DNA of 64,000 nt from Sipunculus nudus. Its lineage: Eukaryota; Annelida; Sipuncula; Golfingiida; Sipunculidae. Position numbers and translations under genes: made by a program. This document shows, piece after piece, positions 1-11,327 of the stretch. Under the pieces are notes generated by a model. That model was not told the origin of the DNA and made no database searches. It saw only the letters and a program-made list of their open reading frames with translations. The first letter of the stretch is position 1; each line of letters begins with the position of its first letter. The DNA lies in assembly GCA_026874595.1 (NCBI GenBank), contig CM049313.1:19919508-19983507 (forward strand). The letters run 5' to 3'.

Positions 1-186
1 TGGTACAATATGTCGCATATAATACTGATAACTTGTTTAAATAAATAAGGTACTTTGTAACCTAAATGAATAGGTTTTTAGGTCAATTTAAGCCAGTCGA
101 CATTTTGAAAGCCGAGTCGAGCCACATAACTCGGCTTAGTACTAAAGCCAGCCGACTTTTTTGTCCAAGCGAGCCGCACTTGTTTG
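1..186. other. unrecognised flank
   Basis: AT-rich leader before the first microsatellite. I see no gene, repeat copy or regulatory signature in it. Confidence 0.4.
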
Positions 187-189
187 GCT

Positions 190-244
<55 letters not shown>

Positions 245-274
245 CAGAGAGAGACAGAGAGAGAGAGAGAGAGA
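187..274 (+). repeat. compound (AC)n-(AG)n microsatellite
   Basis: A short CA run passes into a long, slightly interrupted GA run. Both open frames across it are simply translations of the dinucleotide repeat. Confidence 0.95.
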
Positions 275-1570
275 CTAGCAAAAACTTCGAGATGGTAACT
301 TCTTGTATTATCGTCCATCGCTAACAGACTCTTCTTAGCGGCCTGGAACTGTTATATGCATCAATGCCCCATTTGAGTTCTGGTTCGTGAACAAACCCAT
401 TTATTAGAATAATATTATATACATATAATAAGACATGTGTCAATAGATATTTAATGTTAGCTCCAACAACATGTTAAGTGTTGGTGCACTTTCTAACATT
501 TACAATTAACCTTGCTCTAGACATAACGCTGTTTTCGTGAAACCGATCACCATTAAACCTATGTTTATAGTCAGCGTTCAGTATCCTTTTGGTTGTATCA
601 GCAGAGAATTAGCCAGCATGTCTGACCGAACAGTTATTCTCTGTCTTGACCCTGTATAAATAATTAATAAAGTGACGGAGACTTGTGTTCATCAACATCA
701 TCTTCAAGAGTCTTGAAAATAATAATTCCGCCACTGTCTTGTATAGATGTCAACACCTGTGTTATCTCTTTTCGGTGATAGATGAATGTCAGATTTCTCA
801 TAACCATGCACCTATAAATAGCCCAGGATCAATTCAAAGACCAATGACGTGTAGGATTTCTTACACAAATGAAAATAAAATAGCACAGGAATTTGGTTTC
901 ATATACCGTTTAGCCTGTCTTAATTTGGAACAATCATTATCATAAAGCTGAAATATACCATACTGCCAACCGGTAGACAAGCTTGGCAGTTAAATGTAAG
1001 GCCAGTTCTTCCAAAATGTTTTCCCTCAGATCTACTAACATTTAGCAACTTACTTCATGAACACTTTAAGAGACAAGAGACAACTCGTAATAATAACAAC
1101 TATACAGCAAACATAAAATAACACATTATACCTTACCTGACCTGTTTCAAATCTGCTAGACATCGCTCCTACATTTTATTTACCTCGCGTGTGTTGCCAT
1201 CATATATACTCTTTTTTTTGCAAACATATTTCTTTGTCAAAAAGGGCTTTGTATATCATGAGACAAGTGCAGTCAATTGTCAGAAAACACCGTTTAGTAA
1301 ATACATTTTGTTTGGAGGCAGAGCTCTAGTATTAATGGCGGATTTTTTACCCATACATCCATCGACCAGTTACATCGGCTTTTAAACCTCCCTTTATATA
1401 TTTGCGCCAATTGACACCACCGACAGGTTAAGTGTTTTGTAAGCCTCGGGATAACTGGTGTCAATGTAAGGACTCTCTTCGGAATTGAAATCCAACAAGG
1501 GACACATTTGTACCAGACCGTTACCTCAAATATAATCTATTTATTTGTTTTTTTTTCTATAGCTTTTTTA
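275..1570. other. unrecognised AT-rich interval
   Basis: No protein homology is visible. A small inverted repeat (TACTGCCAAC ... CTTGGCAG) lies near 960-990. On the minus strand an ATG with G at -3 (1163-1161) runs nine codons to a CAG/GTAAGG donor (exon end 1137), with a TATATATG box about 40 bases upstream. That is suggestive of a gene start but far too short to call. Confidence 0.3.
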
Positions 1571-3015
1571 AAACAAGTGACTCATGGGTCATGACGCTCA
1601 ACCGACTGACATGTTGACAATATGTCCTTGCACAGGCAACTAATTAAGATAATGTATTTTGCATCATAGTTCATGCACATTAGCTCAAGTTCATCAAGAC
1701 CCATAAGCACATAAAATTTGATGACAATCCATTCAGCCGTTCCTCAAGAATCTGGCAATTTGTGTGTATTTTGCATTACTTCTGAGTGCTCAAACATTGC
1801 CTGTAACTAAGAGAATATAGGTTACAGTGAACTTATTTAAAGTTTTTGAGGAGAACTTTTGAGGAACTCTCAAGATGTCAAGTTTGAAGATTCTAGATAC
1901 AGTGGTAATGACTTGTGTCCTGTTAACAGACGACCACAACTTTAAAGGTTTCAAAAATGAGATGAAAATGCCAAAAAATAAAAAAAATCCATGTGAGGCT
2001 ACCAATCTGCAGGAACTGATGAAACACTCTATGATCAATATGCATACAAAAAAATCATGGTGATGAGTGCATTACTTGTTCAGATACTTGAGCTTTTTAT
2101 CAAATTTATTTATTCTGGGGTAATTCTGAGTACCATAGCTTAGAGAATATGGGAAAATGAGACCTAATTTCAGGTTTCAAAGGAGGCTTTCCATGGACCT
2201 CCCTGGATGTCAAATAAGATGATTCTAGGTCCAATGGTTATGATTTGTGCTCTGCTTTGGTATCAAATTTCCAATTATTCTAAGGGAACTTACAAGGCCC
2301 ATGGCTTGGAGAATATGGGTAACAGAGATCTTATTTCCTGTTTCAAAGGAGACTTTTCATAGACCTCTCTGAATGTCGAGTAAGAAGATTCTAGTTACAG
2401 TGGTTATGATAAGTGCCCTGTTTACAGACGACCGCTTCTGTAAAGGTTTAAACTATATGGAAAAAATTGCTTAAAATTGAAAAAATATCCGGATGGCGCC
2501 ATCATTTGCAAGAACTGATGAAACACTCCTTGATTAATATGCATACAAAGAATTATGGTGATCAATACATTAGTTGTATAGATACTTGAGCTTTTGTATC
2601 AATTTTTTATTTTTCTAGGGGGTACTTTCGGGCCTGTTAGCTAGGAGGTAGAGGTAACAGAGACCTATTTTAGGTGTTCTTAAGTGAATTTTGATTAACT
2701 CTAAGGATAACAAGTTACAAGATTCTAGATCAAATGAATATTATTTGTACCCTGCTTTGGTATCAATTTTTATTTATTTGGGGGGGGGGGGGGTACTCTT
2801 GAGGCCGGAAGATATAGGTAACAGAGACTTAATTTCAGGTTTTCAAGGAGATTTTCATGGATCTCCCTGGTTGTAAAGTAAGAAGATTCTAGGTCAACTG
2901 GTTACGATTTGTGCCCTGTAATGGAACGGACGGACAGACAAACGGACAGACAAACGGACGTCGGACAAAGTTGAACGCTTTAGGTCAGATGACTTTCAGT
3001 CAGCCTGGCTAAAAA
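1571..3015 (+). mobile_element. pearl-like element P1 (non-autonomous, Helentron-type)
   Basis: The left end is the shared motif ACAAGTGACTCATGGGTCAT followed by GACGCTCA. The core is a series of related modules that each restart near 'GAGAATATGGGTAACAGAGA' (about 1811, 2142, 2291, 2648, 2808), alternately about 150-165 and 330-355 bases long. A tetranucleotide tract of ACGG/ACAG type follows at 2925-2964, then a decayed hairpin at 2981-3011 with AGTCAG/CTGGCTA on its right arm and a short A run. Repeat core plus ACGG-type tract plus hairpin is the published layout of bivalve pearl elements, from recall. It shares its core with P3 and its ends with P2 and P4. No long frame is present, so it is non-autonomous. 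Confidence 0.75.
2780..2793 (+). repeat. poly-G tract inside P1
   Basis: Fourteen consecutive G within a core module. The matching position in P3 has only a run of six, so the tract expanded after the copies diverged. Confidence 0.9.
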
Positions 3016-3094
3016 TGAAAACATAACACCATAAACATACCTAAATGATAGGTAGATGTGTAAATATGGGCATCTGTCGACACAACAAATGGCT

Positions 3095-4065
3095 GGGAAT
3101 AGTTCAGTTGCTACGCTCCCGAGGCAGCGGAAATCTTGCGCTTCTAAAGAAGTTACTGATTTTCCCACTGCCTGGTTTGACCATTTATGTTACACTTAGA
3201 CACCAGGTGGTGTGTCGTTGTCTGGCAGCCAACCAAATACCAGTTAACAAACACTCGACAGGCATCATGGCTCTGCCCTTAGCTGCGCTTCTGGTGCACT
3301 CAAGTGGTTACTCTTAGTAAAAAGTTGTCGAATTTGGATTGCTCCCTCTGCGTTCTCGTATCATCGACCGATTCGATTATGACATTACGACTATGTTAGC
3401 GTAGCCATGTATCCGTTTGCCGGCAACATGGTAACCAGCCAGCGAGGTGTGCACGGAGCCAATGTTGTTACATTTTGTTTGAATTACAGCTCACCGGCCG
3501 GGCATCCTATGTGCACATTCAATGACCAGTGCAAACCACGTGTCGGGCCATTCTCTGTCAGCCTGTGCGACGTACAGACTGTTGCCTATTCAAATGGTAA
3601 CCGGGGCGATGAGCTGTCACTCAAAACAAATGTAACAACAGTTGTTCCGTGTATTCCTCGCTTGGCTGCAAAACCGTCTTGCTGACAACACGGCCTTATA
3701 GTTATATAGATACCCTGTCGCATCAATTGTGTGTCGCATATCGGGCATTACACGCAGTCAAGAGGACTACAACAATTTTTAATTTTTATATGGAACAAGT
3801 TTGTGGTCCAGCTCATACACAATGGCCTCTTCAACCACTAAAAAGATTTTTTTCAAACAGCATTAATATTTGCTATTTATTTATCATGTGACCATATCAG
3901 CCAACCATAGAGGTCGTGTCTTCCAGCACAGTGTCTTATCTGATTGGACCAAAAGACAGTGCTCCCCTCTAGTGTAGCGATTCAGGATACGAGGTAAAAA
4001 AAAAACAGCGCTTACGATATAGGTAGTAGGCCTATAGGTAAAGTGTTGTGTAAAGAGCTTAGTCA
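3095..4065 (+). repeat. family A interspersed repeat, copy 1
   Basis: Blocks here match the reverse complement of 26450-26836 and 27595-27690: a GCTCCCGAGGCAGCGG block (3110-3186), an ACACCAGG...CAGCCAACCAAAT block (3200-3265), a block ending in CGCTTGGCTG (3530-3690), and a TTCCAGCACAGTGTCTTATC block (3915-4060). Copy 1 has extra DNA that copy 2 lacks (about 3265-3530 and 3690-3915). Part of that extra DNA, 3405-3503, is an inverted copy of 3597-3690, so the element carries a palindrome with roughly 95-base arms. Frames over it are not conserved between copies, so I read it as non-coding. The class is unknown. Confidence 0.65.
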
Positions 4066-4077
4066 GTTGCACAAACA

Positions 4078-4080
<3 letters not shown>

Positions 4081-4143
<63 letters not shown>
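4081..4143. repeat. (AT)n microsatellite
   Basis: About 63 bases of pure AT. The 128-codon minus-strand frame crossing it is mostly a translation of this array. Confidence 0.97.
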
Positions 4144-4145
<2 letters not shown>

Positions 4146-4281
4146 CCATTGATATACAAACTACAGTGTTGGTTACTCCACATGTACATGTAACAATTAT
4201 TTACAAAAGAAGAAAGTGTAAAAATTATTTTAAAAAATCTTAAACCCAATTTTACATTGTTTAAATTCACATATATGTGTT

Positions 4282-4284
<3 letters not shown>

Positions 4285-4323
<39 letters not shown>
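4285..4323. repeat. (AT)n microsatellite
   Basis: Pure AT array about 140 bases beyond the previous one. The DNA between them is unrecognised. Confidence 0.95.
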
Positions 4324-4329
<6 letters not shown>

Positions 4330-4479
4330 CATAAACTCTGAAGAGTGAGCCGGCTGGTCAACTGTACTCACGAAACAAATCTGTAGTACATGAAGTAAAA
4401 CTAACTGTTTACGTAATATTATTAATGCTCCCGATCGTGGTAGAGCAAATGTATTAAATTTCTATGTGTATTGCTGGGG

Positions 4480-5628
4480 ACTGCTCAAAGTGGTCGTAAT
4501 TTGGGGGTCGGTCGTATTTGTGAAACTCTTACCGTGGTCGCATATAACACGCTGATATTTAATGTGTATCAGAGTTTATCTATTGCATATCTTTAATGTG
4601 AATTATAACAAATTATCTTACTTAGCGGAGGACCCTTATTATGAATTTTTTTTTTGTGTAGCTGAACATATTTATACGTGATAAAAATGAATATAAATGT
4701 ACACATACGTAGTGACTGATGATTAACAAATAATAAAACTAAGGCAATACGATTACAACCTACCTAATGCATATTGAACATAATATGTGGCTGTCATATA
4801 TTTAGCCTTCCGCTTGAGTATATATTGCGTGCACTTGAGTTTTCCCGACGCTAAACTGCTGAGCCATTTGGTGCTGACTGCGCGTGGTGTTGCCGCCTTA
4901 TTTAACGTAACTTTATCCTTCAAGGAGAGCTCTTTCAGAGACATGGTTGCCTAACAGCAATTTAAATGCAAACTTAACCAGTAGTGAAATAAACTGACAA
5001 CGATCTATCAGAAAAGGCAAGTTAATGTGAGGGATTTTCCCCCATGCAAGCTTTATTTATACATTTTACTGACTGCTCAATACTCAGTGTCAGTGAGGTA
5101 TGAACACATTTAGGATTAACTAGGTCATTAATTTTACCAATGAGGATCGACCAATATGTGACGAGTTGAAATATTAAGCCCGCAACCCCACACTTAGGGT
5201 AGCTGTAATACAGGTGATCACTAAGGGGCAATTAGCATCTGACCCCAGGTCAGACCGGCTCATGAAGTAATCAGGCCGATGGTTACCCTCTTTGATCTTT
5301 AACCTACACCTCAACGAGTCTCAGCGAAGACACCGAGTCGGGAAGATACGCGGGACCAAATTAACACTCGGGTTAAGATACCTTGTTACCCGCTTTGATC
5401 TTTTGTTAAGGCGCCTGTGAAAAGACGCAGCCATTGACTCGTGACAAATGTTGTTTCAGTACTTCTCGGCGGTGGTCGCATTAGCGCTGGGGCCAGGAAA
5501 TCTGGTCGTAATTCTGAATTCAGGGGTGGTTGTAATTTTGAGTCATTTTTAAACATAAATAAACTAAAAAAAATTAGGACCAAGCAAAATGGTCGTAATT
5601 GTGGGGTGGTCGCAAGGCGGGGTTCCAC

Positions 5629-5632
<4 letters not shown>
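4480..5632 (-). mobile_element. Tigger/pogo-like DNA transposon relic
   Basis: The right edge (5610-5632) reads inward on the minus strand as TATAGTGGAACCCCGCC TTGCGACCACC, a CAGTGGAACC-type terminus of the kind seen on pogo/Tigger elements with TA target sites. Phrases of the GCGACCACC and ATTACGACC type recur through 5440-5632 and again at 4487-4556. The only transposase-like remnant is the short helix-turn-helix frame at 4764-4944 on the same strand. The opposite terminal repeat was not found, and the block at 4487-4556 has the same orientation as the right end, so the left limit is approximate and the element is heavily deleted. It includes a 20-base near-duplicate (GTTACCCTCTTTGATCTTT and its CGC variant) at 5282 and 5385. 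Confidence 0.5.
4764..4944 (-). pseudogene. Tigger-like transposase N-terminal fragment (helix-turn-helix)
   Basis: The frame starts with an ATG in good context (CAACCATGT) and gives 60 codons, followed by a usable donor (ATTAG/GTAGGT) or, read through, a stop three codons later at 4753. Residues 6-12 are LSLKDKV and residues 42-50 are ILKRKAKYM. From recall of the family, both resemble the start and end of the CENP-B/Psq-type helix-turn-helix that opens pogo/Tigger/jerky transposases, with the right spacing. The middle of the domain is poorly conserved, and no DDE catalytic region follows. Its position inside a sequence with Tigger-like termini supports the reading. Alternatively it is a chance frame or the first exon of an unrelated gene. 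No function is expected. Confidence 0.4.

Positions 5633-5633
<1 letters not shown>

Positions 5634-5694
<61 letters not shown>
5634..5694. repeat. (AT)n microsatellite
   Basis: Sixty-one bases of AT directly abutting the transposon end. A TA-targeting element landing in, or seeding, this array would explain the contact. Confidence 0.95.
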
Positions 5695-5699
<5 letters not shown>

Positions 5700-5838
5700 G
5701 AGTTACCCTCCGTTGTAAAGTGCTTTATGGCCTACAGACTAGGCCAGAGCGATATAACACTGAAGAAAAACAACACTGTAAATTCACAACAGTCTGTTTC
5801 ACGGGATGCCACCCGATCATCAGTTGAATGTTGTTAGA

Positions 5839-5985
5839 ACCGCGCAGCGGTTAAAGACTGCAGGCTTCCCAGAACTCCTCTCGATTAACCGCTGCTTTTT
5901 TATTGAAGATTATTCAGGTTTGAACACCAGGTTAAAACATGCGACACCCGCTCTGGTTGGTCTGAAAACACCAGGACCCCCACTC
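5839..5985 (+). mobile_element. tRNA-derived SINE (family S), plus copy
   Basis: The head CGCAGCGGTTAAAGACTGCA and the internal TTTGAACACCAGG (a B-box-like GGTTCGA variant) match the full copy at 34088-34300. The tail phrase ATGCGACACC...GTTGGTCTGA is also shared. About 65 bases between the B box and the tail are missing. It meets a minus-strand copy tail to tail. Confidence 0.65.
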
Positions 5986-6223
5986 TCGTGGGCCTGATTC
6001 TTGGTCCTGTGCCAGGAATTGTGTTATCAGACAAACGAGAGCGTGTGTCCCATGTTTAACAGTTGGAGCCAGTTGAGCAATGCGATACCACTTTCTTATT
6101 AGTCTGATTACAATTCTTTGCTCTGTGCCCACCCTGGTGTTCGAACCCAGAAATGTTGTTATACAAAGCAGCGGATACGCGTGAGGAGTTCTGGGACGAC
6201 GGCAGTGTATAACCGCTGTGTGA
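5986..6223 (-). mobile_element. tRNA-derived SINE (family S), minus copy
   Basis: Read on the minus strand it starts ACACAGCGGTTATACACTGC, carries a good B box (GGGTTCGAACACC) at about 6127-6139, then AATTGTAATCAGACTAATAAG, and ends near ATTCCTGGCAC. This matches the 34-kb copy along its length, so it is close to full length. Only a shared tRNA-like head is seen; the parent tRNA is not identified. Confidence 0.7.
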
Positions 6224-8640
6224 TGGGATTACTTTCAGTTGGAACCAGCATCTTGAAGTCCTGTTTTCAGTGACATAGTCATCACCAGTCTAGTCACATC
6301 TACTTTCTGGCCTATCCCTCCATTACCAGCTTGAATATCCAACTAATGACCCTCCTATCAACGCTTTAAACCCTGGCTAGCATCCAATACATGGCGTGTA
6401 GAGACCAATAGAGACACCCTAATAGCCCACCCTTAGCACGGAAAGAGTTTTCGTTTTGTATAGGAGTCATTCAGTATCAGGAGGCTCACAGTAAAGGGGA
6501 TATTAGGATTCCCTCTGATAAAATTATGCTTATTATCGGTACCTTTTTTTGATTTTCTCAGTTACTTGGTGAAGCCCGGGTATGAGAGGGACTTTCCATA
6601 GAACTGTCACGACACGAAGAATATAGTCCCGGAACCTTGCATGAAGCCCCACCTAAAGTTATATCCTAACATTCACTTTTTTTTAATTAAAAAAAAATAC
6701 ACCCAAACCCTTTAAGATATCTTATAACCCAAACAGCACGCTGGCGTACAGACGGCCACCGCAAGGGCATAGTCAGGGAGTGCTGCAGGGACCGCGATTC
6801 ACGTCCCCTATCCCAATTTGACTTAGCATGTGATATTGAGGAAAAACTTTCCAGTCATTAGGAAAATTATTATAAGAAAATAATTTTCAAAACATGAAAA
6901 TTGTATAGTGCTTTATGGCCTAAAATAATTTTCAAAACATGAAAATATCAGTAAAGTTTCATTATTGGACACTTTCAATAGCAACAGTTTATACATAGAG
7001 ATATATCCCGGGGGGCATTTTTTCTGAATCTGTCATGAGATAACTAAGAAACTGCAGATAAGGAATCATGCATCCCAGACTGATGATTGATAATTTGATT
7101 GCAATATTTGATTAGTTGATTATAATGTGTAATGTTCACGCATATTGACAATTTGTGATAAGCTAACCGTCGGCACCCCCCCCCCCTTGGTAAATCCTGG
7201 TTACCCCACCCCAAGATCCGCTTAGTTTAACATGGGTACTTCTCACTGACCTCTTTAATCACCAAGGATAATGAAAAGATCTTGTATTGCGCAAGATCTC
7301 CCAGAATGCTAACACACAAAGTACCCAGCCCCTCGAAAGCCAATCCACACAATTCAATTTTACGTAAAAAGTGAGGTTGTGGAATTTATTTAATAACTGC
7401 CGGTACTTGGTATTTCTGACACTCTCAGTACCAGAGTTTCATGAAAGTATAAAATGAACATTTGTTGCTAAATAAGTAATTCTATTATTTCAGTAAACTC
7501 ACACTTGGCCTTATTGATCCTGTTCTGGATGCAAAGCTTCCTCTCATAGCAAACTGATTTGCTTAAAAATTTCCTTAAACCCCAGGCACTTCACGTCCAC
7601 GAGCCCCTACCGAGTTGTTTCTCGGCGAAAAATTGACTTTTCGGGCAAGCTTCGGCTGGACATTGTTTACTCGAACGAGCCTCGTCAGTATTTAAACATC
7701 TCGTTGGGGAGTTTGTCGCTCTTTGAGCGACGAGGACTCGCTGTAAGTTTTGCTCGGTAGCAGCTCGGTAAGAGATCACTGGGGCCTAGACTGGCCCAGT
7801 CCATGAAATAGTTCTGACTTAATTGTTGCTTCTGACAGAGAAATCAAACGTTCATGCGTTGTGTCGCATTTAATATCGGTACCGCCATCTTGCGGCAACC
7901 CATATAACTAATTTGCCACTATCTGGCCCTCTGATTTCATGGACTGGTAATCTTGCCGGTTCCCGGACCGTCAGCGCCACACTTCACCGCCTCGCTGAAC
8001 TCAGGTCTTTTCCAGTGACGTCAGCAGTGGTCTTTCCCAGAATCTTTTTCAAAACCAATATGGTTCATTCAGTAATAGCCTATTCCGGGCTTCCAAGTAG
8101 CTACAAATATTCCCACTTAATTTGTCTTAATAATTTTAGGCCGTCGCTTAAATTGAGTTCGGTGAGACTTTATAAAACACTATAACCCTCAGCCTCAGTG
8201 TTAACGTTTATCGGACCAGAAGTATTGAAAGTTGGCCTGTTTAAACATAATGTAGTCAAACTCTGGCTCAGCCAATCAGCGCGAGATATTCAGGTGCACC
8301 ACGCGACGAGCGCAGTCAAAATGTACCGGCTGACTGAAACGATCACGATGCGCGAGTCGCAATTTGACAGTTAATACACGGGTTCAGACAAATGCTGCCA
8401 GCTGCTCTTGTCATCTCGGCAGAAGGAATTTTACTGGACCTGTCGGTACAAAATTGTTAGTGTCTACAAATATGCACTTACATTTGGCCCATGGCCCGTA
8501 ATATTCGTTCAGCAGAGATATATCATAGAACACGAAGATTCATGTGTGAACTACCTGAACACATGATTTCAGTGCGAATGTTACCCAACGGGTCGAGCTG
8601 TACGACCGCTGTTGGCGTTCTCATAGCAACGATGCCACTC
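6224..8640. other. unrecognised interval
   Basis: No gene is recognised. A 20-base phrase (ATAATTTTCAAAACATGAAA) occurs twice, at about 6880 and 6924. A C11 tract (7176-7186) followed by AAATCCTGGTTACC looks like a decayed copy of the GGATCC-type MITE. DNA at 7590-8350 is richer in G+C but its frames are short. A minus-strand GGGCCATGGGCC with a GTAAGT donor at 8487 is a very short start-like signal. Confidence 0.3.
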
Positions 8641-8644
8641 ACAG

Positions 8645-8750
8645 GAGGCGTGACTGCCTGATATGCAAATACGGGGGAATCGTCAGGTCTTCAAAGAGCC
8701 TTGTGACGCCTTGATATGCAAATATCAGCGATTCACCCTACGGACTTTAC
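8645..8750. promoter_or_regulatory. duplicated segment with two POU octamers
   Basis: ATGCAAAT occurs at 8663-8670 and 8716-8723, 53 bases apart, inside an imperfect tandem duplication of about 50 bases (GTGACTGCCTGATATGCAAAT and GTGACGCCTTGATATGCAAAT). The second octamer lies in a small palindrome, GATATGCAAATATC. Octamers are binding sites for POU-domain factors. No transcript start is evident nearby, so a regulatory role is only inferred. Confidence 0.3.
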
Positions 8751-10980
8751 AGGGCTTTAGTGATAAGAGCTGGCACTGTGTTAAGTCTATCGGTACATGG
8801 AATCACGTTTTATTGTAAGCATTTTATTAGTAAACGCAAATACTAAAGTCCTGGCAGGGCTAACCGGGTACCCCAGTGAGCACCGCTGAGGGATCTTTGG
8901 GATCATCGATCCGAAGTCCGCGCGTTTTTTTTTTGGCACTGCGGTGCCTCGTTCGAGTTCAAAAGCGTCGGACGAGTTCGATAGGAGGCTCGGACGTGCT
9001 TCCAACGACGTCCTGTCTGGCCCCTCACATTTCAGGTGCAGAAAAAAATGTTTGCAGTCGGCCGGGCCTCGATACTTGTGTGATCACAATGTATGAAAAT
9101 TCTACGGATGTCGGCCGGATTTTTAAAATGGGCGAGGAGCTCCCTGCTCGGCCGATTTTTTAAATGCACCGGAGCTCGGCCAGTAATGTGATTTGGGCCT
9201 TAAGGAGCCCTTTCCGAAATCTGACGAATATAAACTGTAGATAATCCCTTGAATCTTTTATCAGACGAAGAAGACCTTTGCAAATGGCGTTTTTGCAACT
9301 AATTACCTTTCAACTTCCGCATGTATGCAACCAACCATCCAAGGTGACATGTTATTTTCTGCTTGTCAACATTGCTGTGTTTACTAACAGCTTGTAGATA
9401 AACAAGCCCTTACCTCCTATACATAGTTCATTAAAACGCTTCAGAGTAAGCCAGAAATCGCATATATTCTTGTGAAAAAATAGGAGAACTGCTGGCTTTA
9501 TAGAGGACCAATTCATGATGTGATTATAATCTTACCTTTCATGCCTTGCTGAACTGGGCTTCGGTGCTTGTGTATGACAACTCTCATTACATACTATAAA
9601 GACATCACCAAGGTAGAAATCAATTATGATATTATCTGCTAGCTGTGGAAATTATGTTGCTTTAGGAGCCCCTTAGGACAGGCACAATATTAAGCAAGTG
9701 CGGAATAATTGTCTTAGGACAGATTTTATGATAGTCGTGAGGAATGAATATTAATGCGGTAATACATAAAATAAAAAGAACTTTACTGGTCCGTTTCAGA
9801 TAAAGATGCAAATTTAATTAGAACACCAGTTTGGTTTATAAGGGATGCCCTTGACGCGAGCCACAAAAACCGATCAGATATACTTGAGACATTAGGGGCC
9901 ACGGCAGACAGTGTATTAACTCGGTGAAAGGAGATCTGTCATTTGCGAATTTAGAACTTTGACTTTTCAGTCATTTTTAAAATTTGCATTTATATGCCTA
10001 ATGAAGGATAATATTTATATCTCTCAGTGCCATGTTAATAGACTGACACAAAAAGCCCATATTGACTTATTTATTAAGTATTTTTGTTTAGTTTTAAGAT
10101 TAAGACCTGTCTTAGAATGTAATATTAAGTATTAGACAACAGAGTTATACAACCCTGTTTATAGAAACGTTTTAAGGATAAACCCCAACAAGTAAGCATT
10201 AAACAACGTAAAACAAATAAAAAAGATATGGCCATATGATAGTTTAATTTGACACTTATATTTAGGATGTTTTGCTCATAAACATTCATAAATGTATGTC
10301 TGCAGTTGCATGGAGAGGTAATTTAATTGGCTGGACATGTTAGCCATGTAACCAGTGTAGATAAAGCTTGTTGGTAAGTTTTTACGGATGACGAAACATA
10401 AATGGTCAATTTTTCTTATCTTGTTCTCTTTGGCATTTTTCCTCTTAGTTTTAGTTAAGTGCCTTTTTGCAAATTCATAATCATCTTTTAACCTCTATAC
10501 TCTAGAACACTTGCCCTTATTTATCCAGATTTTATTGTAAGATAAGCTGTACTCAATATTTATAAGTCATATACTCTCTATTAGCATGATATCAGGACGT
10601 CTGGTAACATTAAGTTTTAAAATGTCTGTTGCATTTCCTAAAAGTTATATACTTCCTGAAAAAAATATATTCCGGGTCAGGTTTATAACTCTGAGCACAT
10701 ATTGAGAATACTTTCTACGGAACTCTTCCGCTTACTTATTCTAAGTATATATACTATTTATTCTTACATATACCAAACACAGTAACTTTTAAGCTATTTA
10801 TCTGTTGTTTGAATAATTTATAATTTTTTAACAAAAATTCTATTTTTTTTAAACAAAGAGTTTTCAATTTTCTACACCAGATGAATGTGAAGATATGTGG
10901 TATCTTTTTATTTTAAAATTTCATAATTATATATGAGCTGTGAGACTAGAATATCTGAAATATAACAGCTGTAAGAATGA
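8751..10980. other. unrecognised AT-rich interval
   Basis: The part up to 9190 is GC-richer and contains scattered CTCGG/CCGAG words but no convincing frame. From 9200 on it is AT-rich with nothing recognised. One minus-strand ATG (9587-9585) runs 17 codons to a strong AAAG/GTAAGA donor (exon end 9536), which is a possible first coding exon with no other support. Confidence 0.3.
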
Positions 10981-10983
10981 GTA

Positions 10984-10996
10984 CATATATATATAC

Positions 10997-11048
<52 letters not shown>

Positions 11049-11060
11049 AGAGAGAGAGAG
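10984..11060. repeat. (TA)n-(GA)n compound microsatellite
   Basis: A long TA array passes into a short GA run. It sits immediately before a SINE B-box fragment. Confidence 0.95.
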
Positions 11061-11061
11061 C

Positions 11062-11112
11062 AAATGACCTGCAATCAGAAGATCATGGGTTCGGTACCCA
11101 TACAATATGAAC
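11062..11112 (+). mobile_element. tRNA-derived SINE fragment
   Basis: ATGACCTGCAATCAGAAGAT followed by CATGGGTTCGGTACCCA resembles the anticodon-to-T-arm part of a tRNA with a B-box-like GGTTCGGTACC. No acceptor stem or A box is left. Microsatellites bound it on both sides, a common SINE setting. Confidence 0.45.
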
Positions 11113-11129
11113 CGACCTTTCTGTGTATA

Positions 11130-11268
11130 CATATTCATTCTCTCTCTTTCCTTTCCTCTTTCTGTCTCTCTCTCTACATATATATGTATATATATATATG
11201 TATACATATAAATATAAATATAAATATATATATATACATATTTACCTAATATACAAAGTGTTTAGATT

Positions 11269-11324
<56 letters not shown>
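11130..11324. repeat. complex pyrimidine and (AT)n microsatellite
   Basis: CTCTCTTTC-rich DNA, then interrupted TATATG/AAATAT repeats, then a pure AT array (11269-11324). The long frames listed on both strands here are low-complexity translations. Confidence 0.9.

Positions 11325-11327
<3 letters not shown>

Noticed and set aside
2925-2964. CRISPR-like or regulatory tandem array
   Set aside because: It is the ACGG/ACAG-type microsatellite of a pearl-like element; there are no spacers and the genome is eukaryotic.
3884-4270. 128-codon minus-strand frame
   Set aside because: Most of it translates an (AT)n microsatellite and the rest is family A repeat.
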